From positions 936,001 through 1,000,000 of the forward strand of contig JAYKKM010000123.1 in the NCBI GenBank assembly GCA_035772405.1: 64,000 nucleotides of DNA, written 5' to 3'. This DNA is from Chrysogorgia sp. JL179-B06 (lineage: Eukaryota > Cnidaria > Anthozoa > Scleralcyonacea > Chrysogorgiidae). Shown here in pieces: positions 32,043 through 42,511 of the stretch; position 1 is the first letter of the stretch, and every line of letters starts with the position of its first letter. Made by a program: the position numbers and the translations under genes. Below the pieces are notes generated by a model. The model saw only the letters and a list, made by a program, of their open reading frames with translations, had not been told where the DNA came from and did no database searches.

Positions 32043-33580
32043 AATTTATTTTGTATAGGAATCACACTTTCTCTGCACATTTTAATGATATTACTGACGG
32101 TGATTCTGCTGCTGTCTGGTTATAACATTCTTCCTATTGAATTCGGAGCCCTACCTCTCGATATTCAGGATGACTCGACAAAACTTCGCACCGATGCCTG
32201 GCGGTATGCTCTGGATGATCCCCGAGTGTCCCCTATGAGCGGTGGACAACAAGAACGAGCCATTCAATATCAGGTTATCCAACTGGTTTACGAGTTAAAA
32301 GATGGAAACGTCTTCACGCGGGAGAACCTATTGACCATCAAAGCAAACGAGGAGGAACTGTTCAACAACTCAGATTACCAAAGCAAACTTTGTTTACTAC
32401 AAGGTCTCACAAACAAGACATGTAAATTACCTTTATCTATTCTGAGATTCTTTGATGGTTCTTACAAAATGATCAACCCTGCGTTTTACGATTCTGATTT
32501 CCAGAACATTTCTGGAGTTTTGAACGCTGCTAAAACAACGAACCTTAATAAGGTGATTCTCAACTACCACTTAGGAAACGATGCTGTTATATCTAGTACC
32601 ATCGCTTCGTCGTCGTATACAAGAAGCTTGGTGTACATTGGTTGGCCATACAAAGGTTACAAAAAGTACCGAGGACCGTAAAGATGACCAGACAGATAAG
32701 ATAAACAAAGTTATAACGGACACATTTAGAAAAACATTGAACAAAAAGTACCAGGATGGTATCCGTAGTATGCAGTTTTATTACAACAACTTTGCATTGT
32801 TGGTGGACGATATTACCAAGCAAGTCGTGCTTGACATGATGTTGGCAGTGGCTAGTTTTATATTCATCTTCATATTCATGTGGCTTCAAACTGGTTCCCT
32901 ATGGCTGACCTCGTGGGCCATTTTCAGCATAATATCGAGCTTCAACATCACCAATCTCATCTATAGAGTGGTATTCGACTACAGATATATTGGGATATTT
33001 CATGTCTTGTCGATTTTCATCATCTTAGGGATTGGTGCTGATGATATCTTCGTTTTCATGGACACGTGGAAACAGTCGCAGGTAAACAACTACAAAAGTC
33101 TTTCTCACAGGTTATCTGATGTTTACAGACGAGCTGCCAAAGCAATGTTCATCACTTCGTTTACAACAATGGTTGCATTTCTCTCGAACGTCGCCTCACC
33201 ATTACTCGCAATCTCCTCCTTTGGTCTCTTTACTGGAATCCTAATTTTCATCAATTACTGTTCCGTTGTTCTGTTCTTTCCGACTGTCGTTGTCGTGCAT
33301 CACGTGACTCGCAAGGGACGTTGTTGTTGTGGACCAATGTGCGGAAGAGGTACATTAACGGCAGACCCGCCGACAGAAAGCAATGAAAATTTGGATACGA
33401 ATGACTCTTTGCAAAGAAAGAAAAACAGCGTCTGAACATATCATTGAGTTCTTTGGTGGATGGTTTTTCAGAAACATCATCACGCATAAGATCGTCCGTT
33501 GGGTTGTTCTTGCAGTTTTTGTTGGAGTTATTGGAGTTGCGATTGGGTTTGCAACCCAGTTAGAGCCAGACACTGAACAA
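32043..33580 (+). CDS. Dispatched-like (RND family, sterol-sensing-type) membrane protein, large internal exon
   Basis: A splice acceptor lies at 32042 (TTGATTTCAG) or 32058, and a donor GTGAGT at 33581. The reading opens with a transmembrane helix (HILMILLTVILLLSGYNILP), then LPLDIQDDSTKLRTDAWRYA and a Cys-containing luminal domain. A cluster of five helices follows, with GIGADDIFVFMDTWKQS, the GxxADD motif of Dispatched/Patched RND proteins, where the aspartates serve proton or cation coupling. A Cys-rich loop (KGRCCCGPMCGRG) and another helix (VVLAVFVGVIGVAIGFATQL) end the exon. Family knowledge: Dispatched exports lipid-linked Hedgehog; paralogues are many in cnidarians, so the substrate is unknown. 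Two one-base frame breaks occur, near 32660 and near 33410, each at an A-rich run. It is either a pseudogene or carries assembly indels. Confidence 0.6.
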
Positions 33581-33942
33581 GTGAGTATGAGGTACATGCA
33601 TTTGTTTGGTAGGGCAATCCGGAGAAAGAACTGCGCGAAGAATAAATGAATATAAGCGTTTGTTTTGAAGCTATCTCTGTGGTAAGTGGAAAATAACCTT
33701 AAGAGTTACTGCGGGGAGATAAGGTTCGAAGAGACAAAGAGATTTATATGAGAGAGTATATTTATATACATAGTGACGAAGGTTATGTGTCATGTGTGAA
33801 ATGAGAAACCAACGTATCGTATTTGTGGATACAACGACCAAATCGGTCAAAAGAGCTCGGTTGTACCCTTTTTGCGTCTGCTGTGAAACAGAATACGCTG
33901 TGTCATCGCCCCAGTTGTTCGTTTAGATGTGTATATTTGTAT
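33581..33942 (+). other. Intron sequence downstream of the Dispatched-like exon
   Basis: It starts at the GTGAGTATGAGG donor. No exon was found before the Gypsy insertion at 33943; the intron presumably resumes at 38515. Confidence 0.45.
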
Positions 33943-34106
33943 TGTAATCGCACGTCGTTTTGGTAAAATACTTTTATTTATAAATCACTTCTAGGCTTCT
34001 AGCTAGTACACAGCGTCTCTATATCTCGCGCCGTTCTCTTCGCCAAAACTCCCACGCTCTCGCTTATCCCAAATGACAACAGTGCGTCCATTTCCGGTTC
34101 ATTACA
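33943..34106 (-). repeat. Gypsy 3' LTR (164 bp)
   Basis: Identical to the other LTR except for 22 extra bases (ACACAGCGTCTCTATATCTC plus GC) and one extra C. The adjacent minus-strand AAGGGAAAG at 34107-34115 is the polypurine tract. Confidence 0.9.
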
Positions 34107-34327
34107 CTTTCCCTTACTACGAAAAGGCTGAACCTCCTGGTTCACCTTCATATTTAAGCAAACTATTACAAAACAGAAATAGAACTAGAACAAATGTTAG
34201 CAAGTGTTTTTGCGCTTCTCCAGCGTCTGTTTTGCCGCTCTTAACAAATTAGTCCACATAATCTCCAAACCAGTTTCAGACGTTTGTGTTGGCGGACGGG
34301 TCGTTCACGCAGGCTTTCCGTAGATGA

Positions 34328-35330
34328 TTATGCATCCTCACTGTTTCCATCACTATCGCATCCATCATCCTGCGAAGGTTGAGTGTTCTCTTCGTTGTCA
34401 ATTTCTTCATGTGTTCGTTCTAGTGCAGGGGACTCTTCCTCAATACCGGTGTCAAAGTCGGAACCATGTTTCCCACACTCTCCTCCCTCCTCTGGTAGAG
34501 TATCAGAGGTAGCACCGACCTCAGTAGTCTCTGGAACGGTGGCCAACAGTGGCTCATATTCGGAATCTTCCGTCGTTAAAGGTCCCTCGTTGCATGCGTC
34601 GTGATTATTCTCATCGTCAGTTGGCTGAGGAGACGCTTTCAAGAGTTTCAAATTGTTGGAATGAACAATTTTTGAACGAGCTCGACTGTGAGCTTCCTTT
34701 TGTATCTTGTAATGTAACATCAGTAACTCGCTTCTTGACGATATATGGGCCGGCCCATAAGCGATGAAATTTGGAAGCTTCACCTGGTTGGAGCTGTGGG
34801 TTAAATAGCAGTACACGATCTCCTGGTTTAAACTGCATCTCCTTGATTCCTTTGTCATACGCTTCCTTTTGTCTTCGTTGGGCAACTCCCAACTGCACCC
34901 GCACCTCTCGGTATGCTTCTGTTAGGTGGTCTTCTAGGTCAGCGACGAAATCGCCGTACTGCGACTCATTGCTCTCTTCATCTCCCATCATCACATCTAG
35001 AGGGATTCTAATCTCTCGACCATACATCAGATGATACGGTGAATAGCCCAGTCGATGCATGGACACTGCTTCGGTACGCCATCAAACAGTAGTCAAGATG
35101 TTCATCCCAGCGGTCGTGAGTTTCTTCTAGCCGAGTCTTCAGTAACACTTTCAGAATACGATGGAAGTTTTCCACTTGCCCATGTCCCCTGGCGGGTGGT
35201 AAGCAGTCGTTCGCGTTTTCTTCATTTGGAGTAGTTGGCACATCTCTTTGAAGACGCCAGATTCAAAGTTACGGCCCTGATCAGAGTAGATACTGTCAGG
35301 AACACCATAGCATGAGTAGTTCTTCTCTGA
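34328..35330 (-). pseudogene. Gypsy integrase, C-terminal two thirds
   Basis: Frames contain VPDSIYSDQGRNFES (second catalytic Asp), the glutamate region GQVENFHRILK, LMAYRSSVHASTG, YHLMYGREIRIPLD and the GPY/F-type domain FKPGDRVLLFNPQ with FHRLWAGPYIVKK. An acidic tail (TEDSEYEPLL; EEESPALERTHEEIDNEE) ends at 34328. Frame changes occur near 35240, 35060 and 34730. The zinc finger and first catalytic Asp are absent because of an internal deletion at about 35330. Confidence 0.8.
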
Positions 35331-36498
35331 GGTACAGTATGTAGTGAACGACTACCATATAGGCAATGACACGTTCTGTTCCATCAGACTGCTCCTGAGA
35401 CAGAACTGCTCCAATTCCTAAATCTGCACTAGCATCAGTATCCAGTTTGAAACGTCCTGCTTTGGGTCCAAACGATGGATATGCCAGAACAGGGGGTTTA
35501 TATAAGCACTGTTTTAGAGCTTGGAATGCACTCTCTTGATCCGTACTCCACTGCAATAGGCAGTTTCTCTTTAGAAGACGATAGAGTGGCTCTGCAATCA
35601 GCGAAAAGTCCTTCATGAACTTGCAGTAGTACCAAGCAAGACCAAGAAAACTGCGGAGCTCTTTCTTATTCTTTGGCGTTGGCCAATCGTGTAATGCCAT
35701 TATCTTCTCAGGATCAGTCTCAATCCCCTCATTGGAAATAACATGACCGAGAAAATTTACGCGCTTCTTCAGGAAATGGCATTTCTTCGGTTTCAACTTT
35801 ACACCAGCAGCTCTGAGTCGCTCAAATATCACACGCAGTCGATTGAGATGTTCATCAAAGCTATTGGACCAGATTAATATATCATCCAAGTAGACAAGAC
35901 AATATTTCCACGTCAGTCCCTGCAGAACCATATTCATCAAGCGTTGGAAAGTTCCAGGTGCGTTTGTGAGTCCAAATGGCATTACCAACCACTCGTATTG
36001 ACCTTGGGGCGTGACAAACGCTGTCTTTGCACGATCCTTTTCTGCAACATTCACCTGCCAATACCCTGATGCCAGATCGAGAGAAGTAAAATAGCAAGCT
36101 CCATCCAGGGATTCCAGTATGTCATCCACTATGGGTAAAGTTTGGGCATCTCTGGTGGTGACAGCATTTAACTTCCGATAGTCAATACACATCCGGTAAT
36201 CTCCATCACGTTTCCGGACTAGTACAGGAGGACTACTCCACGGGCTGTTTGATGGTGTAATTCGGCCATGAGAAAGAAGTGAATCAAGCTGCTTTTCTAC
36301 CACTGGTCTTGGATGAGGTGGAAGTCTCCTTGGTGGTTGTTTGATTTGTCGGTGATCACCAGTGTTGATTTCATGTTGAATTAAATGACTCAACCCAAGA
36401 TCAGATTCATCTCTAGAAAATATATCTTCATATTCTTGAATTGTCTCAAAGAATTTTAACTCCTGATCTTGAGTAAGTTCACTTCTCTCGATCTTCAA
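35296..36498 (-). pseudogene. Gypsy reverse transcriptase and truncated RNase H
   Basis: A 400-residue frame. RT landmarks are DYRMCIDYRKLNAVTTRDAQ, SLDLASGYWQV, VMPFGLTNAPGTFQRLMN and CLVYLDDILIWSNSF (YLDD active site). RNase H begins with FKLDTDASADLGIGAVLSQE and VIAY, then the sequence jumps to unrelated residues (MVVVHYILYLREE) at the deletion and runs out of frame into integrase. Confidence 0.9.
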
Positions 36499-37358
36499 TT
36501 CTTTGTGCCATTCCTTGTCCTCTGATGATCCACTTCGTTGAGGAGACTGCTTTCTTTCTTCCTTTGTTGTTGTCTAGGATGATTGTCCTTTAACTCTTCA
36601 GAATCGACTAAATTTACCATGATGACACTTGTATGGCCTATTGGATGGAACTGTCCGACAAATTCATTGTCTTTCAAATGGATGTCTTGGTCAGTAAAAT
36701 TGGCCAAACGGATCAATGCTGTTCCATTTCTGGGTACAACCATTGTCCGAGCAACACAAATGTCTCTCCTCTTCCTAATATCTTTGGCTTCTTCTATCAC
36801 GCCCGGAGATCCATAATTCTGCTCATTACCAGGTGCTAAATTTCCTTCTCGAAGTACCTCAGTCCCAGCTGGAATTATAGTAGCTGAGCGAAGAATAACT
36901 CTACACACTGAAGGGGCCTGCTTTTCATAATGAATTGGGACTTCACTTCCATGGATCAACAAAGTTCCTGTGTCATACATTATACGGCAACGGTACTCAC
37001 GGAAGAAATCAGTTCCAAAAAGACAGTCATGGCTAATGTTCCGAGCCACTATCATAGGAAAAGTTACATCCGTATTCCCAATCCGAAGACGTATGGCTGT
37101 TTCCCCAATAATTTCAATTGCAAATCCACTTGCTGTTGTCAAGGTGCCAAGTACTGGTTGAAGGTTTACTCCATTCGTTCCACTTTTCTTCCACATCTTT
37201 TTGCTTACAACACTGACAGTTGAACCGGTATCCAACATAACAGACATTTGTCGCTGATTCACAATTCCAGTGACATAAACACCAGATTCACTAAGCGTTG
37301 CAACAACACGTTGAGGTGGAGCCGAATTCTGAGTTACTTCGAGGACTGGTTGCTCCAT
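36495..37358 (-). pseudogene. Gypsy aspartic protease region
   Basis: VMLDTGSTVSVVSKKMW is the D-T-G active site, DCLFGTDFFREYRC the second conserved block (LG.DF). The frame ends where the RT frame begins (4-base overlap at 36495-36498). The ATG at 37358 overlaps the CCHC frame. Confidence 0.85.
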
Positions 37359-38270
37359 GGCAGTCCTCGACGCTCGTTTCCCTGACTCTTCTGGTTGGGG
37401 CAGTTTCGGGCAAAATGGCCTTCTTTATGGCAGGAATAACAGACTCGGTTGCGTTGGTTACTTCCTGCAGGGCGAACCCTGGTTTGACCGTCCAGCTGTT
37501 GAATTCTCTCATTCATTTGAACAACCAATTCTTTCATTTCTCGTAATTCTTTCGAGACTTTGTCCTCATTTGGACCACTCATAACCTGGCATTGAGCTTT
37601 CACTTTCGGTTGCGTTGGAGGTATTTTACAGCTTTGCGAAGCTTTCCGTGCACTCTCAATTTATCGTACCAAACGGACAGCCTCTGAAAGCGTTTTTGGT
37701 TGGCTAATAAACATTTTCTCTCTTGTTTCGTCGCTAACGGAGACTCCTTGCAGAAAACTATCACGGGCAAGCTCCACTTTGAAGTCGCATTTTCAGCTAA
37801 TTCCAGTAAAGCGTCGGCAAAACTTTCAAAATCTTCGCCTGGTTTCTGGTGGCGTGATCGTAGTTGTAGTTGTGCGAACTGATTCGAATCTTGACTTTAA
37901 TTACTTTAATTTCATGGCAAATTCATCGAAGGATAATGTTCCCGGTATTTGTAACAGTTCGACGGCTTTATATGCTTTTTCATCAAGAAGGTTAATCACG
38001 TACGCTCTTCGTTGATCATCTGGTATCTTAACAAGATTTGCATATTCCAAAAACTGAGAGAACCACGTTTTAAAGTTTTTGACTCGTTGTATACGGTCGT
38101 GGCGGTTTAATATTTCGATACATTGAATGCGTCGACCCTTCCATTGTGCCTGTTTTCTTTTGCTGGCCAACTTTCTGCAACGCCAGAGTGATCGCTTCGA
38201 CAAGATTATTCGCTGACTCGTCGCCAACAGCTCCTTTAGAGGTTTCACCTTCGGCTTCGCTCTGAGACAT
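37334..38270 (-). pseudogene. Gypsy gag with CCHC knuckle, several frames
   Basis: Starts at 38270 (MSQSEAEGETSKGAVGDESA), shifts to a frame with PRPYTTSQKL / FKTWFSQFLEYANLVKIPDD and RRAYVINLLDEKAYKAVELL (gag core), then, after further breaks, LKEMKELVVQMNERIQQLDG-type coil and CYSCHKEGHFARNCPNQ, a single CCHC knuckle. At least three frame changes. Confidence 0.75.
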
Positions 38271-38348
38271 GTTTACGTATTTATATTTTCACGAGTCGTT
38301 GTGTTTTCTCCACTAGCATTCCTCAAACGACGTACTTTATATTATCTT

Positions 38349-38368
38349 ATCCCAGTCCGCTGCCACCA
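38349..38368 (-). promoter_or_regulatory. Gypsy primer-binding site
   Basis: Plus-strand ATCCCAGTCCGCTGCCACCA ends in CCA and resembles a tRNA 3' end. It lies one base from the 5' LTR, in the expected place. Confidence 0.75.
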
Positions 38369-38369
38369 A

Positions 38370-38510
38370 TGTAATCGCACGTCGTTTTGGTAAAATACTT
38401 TTATTTATAAATCACTTCTAGGCTTCTAGCTAGTGCCGTTCTCTTCGCCAAAACTCCCACGCTCTCGCTTATCCCAAATGACAACAGTGCGTCATTTCCG
38501 GTTCATTACA
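38370..38510 (-). repeat. Gypsy 5' LTR (141 bp)
   Basis: Matches 33943-34106 apart from the 22-base and 1-base length differences. Confidence 0.9.
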
Positions 38511-38514
38511 GTAT

Positions 38515-39680
38515 GTTTTCGTCAATCTCGATGATAAAACATTACGTCATTTATATTGACAAAAAATAAAAATGAGGTCAACCCTCTTTCGCTGTTTTAA
38601 AGGTGTTTTCATTTAGTCACAAAGATATCCTTTACTGTAGGTATATATAAGAGTCTGTTAATCAAGCTTTCATTTGATGTATGGCAGGAGCTTAGTAAAT
38701 GACTGTAGTTCAAAAGATATTGTTGTCGGAAGAATTTCTTAGCGTAAAGGTTCGACTAATGACTTTTTATTTAAGCTACTTCATGTATGCTAATTATTAT
38801 GTTTAATGTGGTAGGATTACTTTTTGCGTAAACAGCAAACGCTATGTTATAAAGTTGTTTCATTTAGGTGTTTGTCAATTTTCAGCGGTCCGGGACTCAC
38901 AAGAAAACTCTCGTAGTTTCGCACATTTCGGATCATTTCAGTTTACAATTGGATGAAAAAAATTCCCTCGATAAGGCCTTTAAAATATTCCTAGTTGGTA
39001 TCATTAATACATTTTGGGCGACCCTGAAAAGTTTAAACAACCCCTAATCGAATACCTTAACCTTAACACAATAACGTTACGAGAGTAAACGACAATTTCG
39101 ATCTAGGTGGCATTAGCGTTCGATCTAAACAATTCTTTAACATCACTTTTACACTATTAATGAATGAAGTCCTCAATATGCTTGAAAACAGCACATTATA
39201 CATATAGCGCACAAAATACTAACTAAGCGGTAAATATACGCTCATTCATAATCAATAATCATCCCTTCTATCCTTTCTGTGGCAGTACATGCATGTACGC
39301 ATTCCGTGGAGCTATTTTATATTCTGATGACATCAGCAACGTGTCGTTAATGAATATCGGCGCTTTCTCGATATATGATTGAATAATAGTTATTTCCATC
39401 TTCAAAGTAGGGGTTAAAGTCATCAGCAGTTATTCTTTTATATCTTCTAGCGTTATGTTCATCACAATCACGATATGGTACGTGCGAATCTGACATCATT
39501 CACAATAATGTTTTAACATTTCGGGTAACGCGTTTATATATAATTTTTTTATAAAAAAAATATAAAAGGAAAAAATCAAAAATTAAAAAAGACAGATATT
39601 CTAAAATATATAAAAAAAAATCAAAGAAAAGTTTATTAGGATTAAATAAAAAATGCAAAAAAAGGGTTTTACAAAATATC
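38515..39680. other. Intron or intergenic stretch before the Polinton-like region
   Basis: No coding exon recognised. Composition changes to very A-rich from about 39535, which may mark the left edge of the viral-like element. I could not identify terminal inverted repeats. Confidence 0.4.
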
Positions 39681-39833
39681 ATGGACACCGTGGAAACAGT
39701 AGATGCACGATATAATAGATTATTCTATTCAAAATATCCCTGTGGACAATGTCTTAACGGAAATATGTGTGGGAAGTGTGTGCGAATTATACACCGTGGA
39801 AAGATCCAAAACAAAAACATTGTTGTAGATTAA
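39681..39833 (+). pseudogene. Small Cys-rich protein, copy 1
   Basis: A 50-residue frame from an ATG. It contains ARYNRLFYSKYPCGQCLNGN and MCGKC, that is PCGxC followed by CxxC. It is clearly paralogous to the next gene (RLYYNKHPCGRCINKHPC). Beyond the second Cys pair the similarity continues in another frame (RLKRWLLKK versus RLNSFKRRVLNK), so a frame break has shortened this copy. The cysteines suggest metal binding; function unknown. Confidence 0.5.
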
Positions 39834-39905
39834 AGAGATGGTTGTTAAAGAAGATATGTTGTTAAAAGATTTAAATAATAAAATCAATAAAAAAAATAAG
39901 AAACA

Positions 39906-39915
39906 GTATAAATAA
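39906..39915 (+). promoter_or_regulatory. TATA-like box upstream of the Cys-rich copy 2
   Basis: GTATAAATAA lies 46 bases before the ATG at 39952. The same decamer recurs at 45620. Confidence 0.4.
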
Positions 39916-39951
39916 GAGTAAAAAAAATAATTGTATTTTATATTTGTTAAA

Positions 39952-40164
39952 ATGGAACGTATTGTAAAAGCAGATGAACGATTTGAAAGATTATATTATA
40001 ACAAACATCCTTGTGGAAGATGTATTAACAAACATCCGTGTGCGATTCATCCAGATGAAATAAAACTTTCTAGACTAAACAGTTTTAAACGTAGGGTGTT
40101 AAACAAGTTAAATATACGGTGGAAATATACAGTGAATGTTTCAGTGGAAATAGATCACGAATAG
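39952..40164 (+). CDS. Small Cys-rich protein, copy 2
   Basis: A 70-residue frame. I start it at the ATG at 39952 (MERIVKADERFERLYYNKHP) rather than the upstream TTG. It has PCGRCINKHPCAIHPDEIK, a CxxC...C..H arrangement that could bind zinc, then a basic helix (LNSFKRRVLNKLNIRWKY). It is the intact paralogue of the 39681 gene. No known family recognised. Confidence 0.55.
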   Translation: MERIVKADERFERLYYNKHPCGRCINKHPCAIHPDEIKLSRLNSFKRRVLNKLNIRWKYTVNVSVEIDHE

Positions 40165-40200
40165 AAGAAAAGACGTCGAAATTGTTTTTAAAAAATTTAA

Positions 40201-40443
40201 ATGGCTGTACGAGAGCGTCATTTTGATGAAATTCTTTATCCCGACATTCAATATTTATTACATGCTGAATTGTTTGAGATAGAAAAAAACACGAGATTCA
40301 ACGGGTTTTTTTTGGAATGGAGAGAACATACCTATCAGTTTAGATGTGCTGATTATGATTATAAATATTTTAACATTTATGTGGAAGATAAAAATGAACA
40401 ATCTATATTTCGGAAACGATATGGTGGAAAAAAGATATTATAG
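40201..40443 (+). CDS. Small protein of the flank family
   Basis: An 80-residue frame from an ATG. FFLEWREHTYQFRCADYDYK and NIYVEDKN resemble the middle of other small proteins in this element (ILLLWDEKYIYTYSSDDF at 46879; LFFNDEYNNYFKIEFDSS at 47106). The 3' end is overlapped by the next frame. Function unknown; the family link is by eye. Confidence 0.45.
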   Translation: MAVRERHFDEILYPDIQYLLHAELFEIEKNTRFNGFFLEWREHTYQFRCADYDYKYFNIYVEDKNEQSIFRKRYGGKKIL

Positions 40444-40569
40444 ATTTTTAATAACCAGTTTTAGCTGGACTATGTCATTTTATGATCAGTTAGTGGGGAA
40501 AACATGTAGTATTTATTGATAGAGAACCGAGATTACCCACGTTAATTTCGACCCTTGATTGTTTTTGAG
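40394..40569 (+). pseudogene. Small protein of the flank family, frame-broken
   Basis: The frame from the ATG at 40394 gives 41 residues ending at 40519, with YDQLVGKTC. One base shift further on, a second frame runs HVVFIDREPRLPTLISTLDC to a stop near 40570. An IGK-hydrophobic block followed by a short tail is what the 47407 protein has (DLIGKHIFFPNTYTMR), so the break is probably real or an assembly indel at the GGGAAAA run. Confidence 0.4.
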
Positions 40570-40788
40570 ATAAATAATATTCCATGTTATTCAAAAACGT
40601 TTTTGTATGGTAAATGTAAGGATTCAAGATTTAGATTAGTAAATTATCATTTTTGTGAAAATTTTGATGGTCAAGAGCTTTATTTAGTTCTTATTAAAGA
40701 TGAAAATATATTATCTGTACTTAATGTGAATTATGGTACCAGTAATGGAAACTATGTTGTAACATTAACAGATAAAAATACATTTTGA
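40546..40788 (+). pseudogene. Small protein of the flank family, no ATG
   Basis: An open frame without any ATG; it follows a stop at 40543. It contains FLYGKCKDSRFRLVNYHFCE and QELYLVLIKDENI. CKDSxFxxV matches the 47407 protein (ICKDSDFYVV), and the minus-strand gene at 40907 has CRNRKFIVR at the same place. The start is either lost or in another frame upstream. Confidence 0.4.
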
Positions 40789-40906
40789 TAAATCTATGTT
40801 GCAACTACATGTATATTTTAATTGTTGTGGGGAATTATGTAATAATTTTAATGAATTTAATATTTGAAATAAAACAGTTAAATAAAATATCGAGAAAGCG
40901 TTTTTT

Positions 40907-41164
40907 TTATTTAAAAAAAGAATTTATATACACTTCTTGATCTATAAAATTATGTATACCACAAGATCCTGCAACATGTGTTGTTAAATATTGTTTATAA
41001 TTAAGCTTTTTATTTTCTGCATACTCCATAACTTCCAATTTTATATATAATTGATTCATAGGAAAGCATGGATTTCGGATTTGTTCACATTTACGTACAA
41101 TAAATTTTCGATTTCGACAATTTTCTTTAAGATAGTGAAGATTATACTGTTTGGGTTTTGACAT
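40907..41164 (-). CDS. Small protein of the flank family, opposite strand
   Basis: An 85-residue frame from an ATG, the only gene on this strand in the block. It has KENCRNRKFIVRKCEQ, NQLYIKLEVMEYAENK and CGIHNFIDQEVYINSF. Similarities to the 40546 protein (C-K/R-D/N-x-x-F; QxLYxxLx) place it in the same loose family. Five cysteines. Function unknown. Confidence 0.45.
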   Translation of the reverse strand: MSKPKQYNLHYLKENCRNRKFIVRKCEQIRNPCFPMNQLYIKLEVMEYAENKKLNYKQYLTTHVAGSCGIHNFIDQEVYINSFFK

Positions 41165-41265
41165 ATTGCTTGCGTGAGGTTCAACTGAAGAGTGAACCAG
41201 AAAACAAAATGTTTTTTTATTTTATTTAGCTTAATGAATTTGAAAGCTATATAAAGAGTAAAAAT

Positions 41266-41523
41266 ATGACATTTTCAAATCACAGCATTATGATTGAAAC
41301 AATTTTAAGAGTTGTTCTTTATTTTCAATATTTTAACCAACGAGAAATTGGATATTTATTTTTGTTATGTGGATTATTTGATTATTATCGTGGAAAATAT
41401 GTCACATATCCCATGATGAATTGTAAAAACAACATTCGCCCCCACGACGAAGTAAGTTATATAGTCAATATGAAACCGTGGGAACAAAGGGAACCCGTGG
41501 AATGGAATCCTATTTTATCCTAG
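41266..41523 (+). CDS. Unrecognised 85-residue protein
   Basis: Starts at an ATG 18 bases after TATATAAA (41248-41255). It has an amphipathic or membrane-like segment (LRVVLYFQYFNQREIGYLFL) and WEQREPVEWNP near the end. It overlaps the next frame, and may be the first part of one longer broken gene running to 42072 or 42448. Confidence 0.4.
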   Translation: MTFSNHSIMIETILRVVLYFQYFNQREIGYLFLLCGLFDYYRGKYVTYPMMNCKNNIRPHDEVSYIVNMKPWEQREPVEWNPILS

Positions 41524-42072
41524 AAGATCGTTACTCTTATATGATCCCCAATTTACAAGCAAGCCAAAGAAAATATTCCTTGAAGAGAACACTCTTTCAA
41601 CGTACTTTACTAATTGAATCAGACACGATATGCTGTAGTTTTTTTTTCATTCCCCGATTGTTTTAAAGAATTATTTATTGTATTACCCCTTGAATGCCCC
41701 TCAGATTTATTTCAATGTTTAAGAACCAAAGATAAGTATCATTATACATATTTTGTACAAAATCTAACCTTTGAAAGAAAATACTTATCTTATACCCTGG
41801 GTTATGGAAAAGAAAGTTTAGTAAGCAAATTTAAGCATATACAGCACGAGAAAGGCGATTTTAATCTTTTTTTATATATTTATTTGTTAATGGTAGCACC
41901 AAGTATTTTCAATTCTTATGTTTATTGTAGTTCAACTAAAAATATTATCATGGTCACTTCATGTTTTATATTTTATTGTCGTGAACATAACCCTATAGGA
42001 AGTTTTCTCAATAGACAAAAAAAATGTCTTTCTGAAAAAAATATTAGATATGATTTTTTGGATTTTATATAA
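41502..42072 (+). pseudogene. Unrecognised protein in two frames
   Basis: The first frame, from an ATG at 41502, holds LEDRYSYMIPNLQASQRKYS. At a T8 run near 41640 the reading continues in another frame, with FKELFIVLPLECPSDLFQC, then YGKESLVSKFKHIQHEKGDF and a hydrophobic stretch LFLYIYLLMVAPSIFNSYVY. No known domain recognised. Confidence 0.35.
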
Positions 42073-42448
42073 TAAATGTCGGTATAAAAATTGTAAGAGT
42101 AAAAGTTATTTTTTTGAGTTTGATCCTTTGAAATTAACTATTTTAAACAAACGTAATTATGATTTAAATAAAAATCACACCCTATTATTACATCCTGTCG
42201 ATGTTACGCGAATAAAAAATTATGAGGGGTGTACGGGAGAATTTATGTATAATGAGAAAGTTTTTGCACATGTAATAATGGTTGAAGAAGAAGTAAAAGA
42301 TTTATTTACTATGACAAGAAAATATATACAAACATCATTGAATTATAATTTAATTTCAAAAAATCCTATATATGAAAACGAACTGACTGAACAAAATGTT
42401 AATTGGGATATTTTTTATAAAAGTATTGGTGAACAAACGTGTATGTAG
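42050..42448 (+). CDS. Unrecognised 132-residue protein
   Basis: Starts inside the end of the previous frame (23-base overlap, at a T6 run). It has CRYKNCKSKSYFFEFDPLKL, LLLHPVDVTRIKNYEGC and HVIMVEEEVKDLFTMTRKYI. It may be the C-terminal part of the 41502 gene if the overlap is an indel. No family assigned. Confidence 0.4.
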   Translation: MIFWILYNKCRYKNCKSKSYFFEFDPLKLTILNKRNYDLNKNHTLLLHPVDVTRIKNYEGCTGEFMYNEKVFAHVIMVEEEVKDLFTMTRKYIQTSLNYNLISKNPIYENELTEQNVNWDIFYKSIGEQTCM

Positions 42449-42511
42449 AAAAAAAAAAAAGAACTAAAAGACTGTATAAAATTTAAAGTGTATGCGTATG
42501 ATGTTATACGA

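Larger units (their letters stand above)
33943..38510 (-). mobile_element. Gypsy-type LTR retrotransposon, internally deleted
   Basis: LTRs at 33943-34106 and 38370-38510 read TGTAATCG...CATTACA. GTAT flanks both ends (33939-33942 and 38511-38514) as a 4-bp target duplication. Minus-strand order gag, CCHC, protease, RT, partial RNase H, integrase matches Gypsy. The end of RNase H and the start of integrase are missing, so it is not autonomous. It sits in the intron after the Dispatched-like exon, in antisense orientation. Confidence 0.9.

Noticed and set aside
40546..40788. Bacterial-style TTG start for this frame
   Set aside because: The host is eukaryotic; the absence of an ATG is better explained by a lost start or a frame break.
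41502..42448. Polinton DNA polymerase B in the unrecognised frames
   Set aside because: No DxxSLYPS or YxDTDS-type polymerase motif is visible in any frame, and the region is too short.
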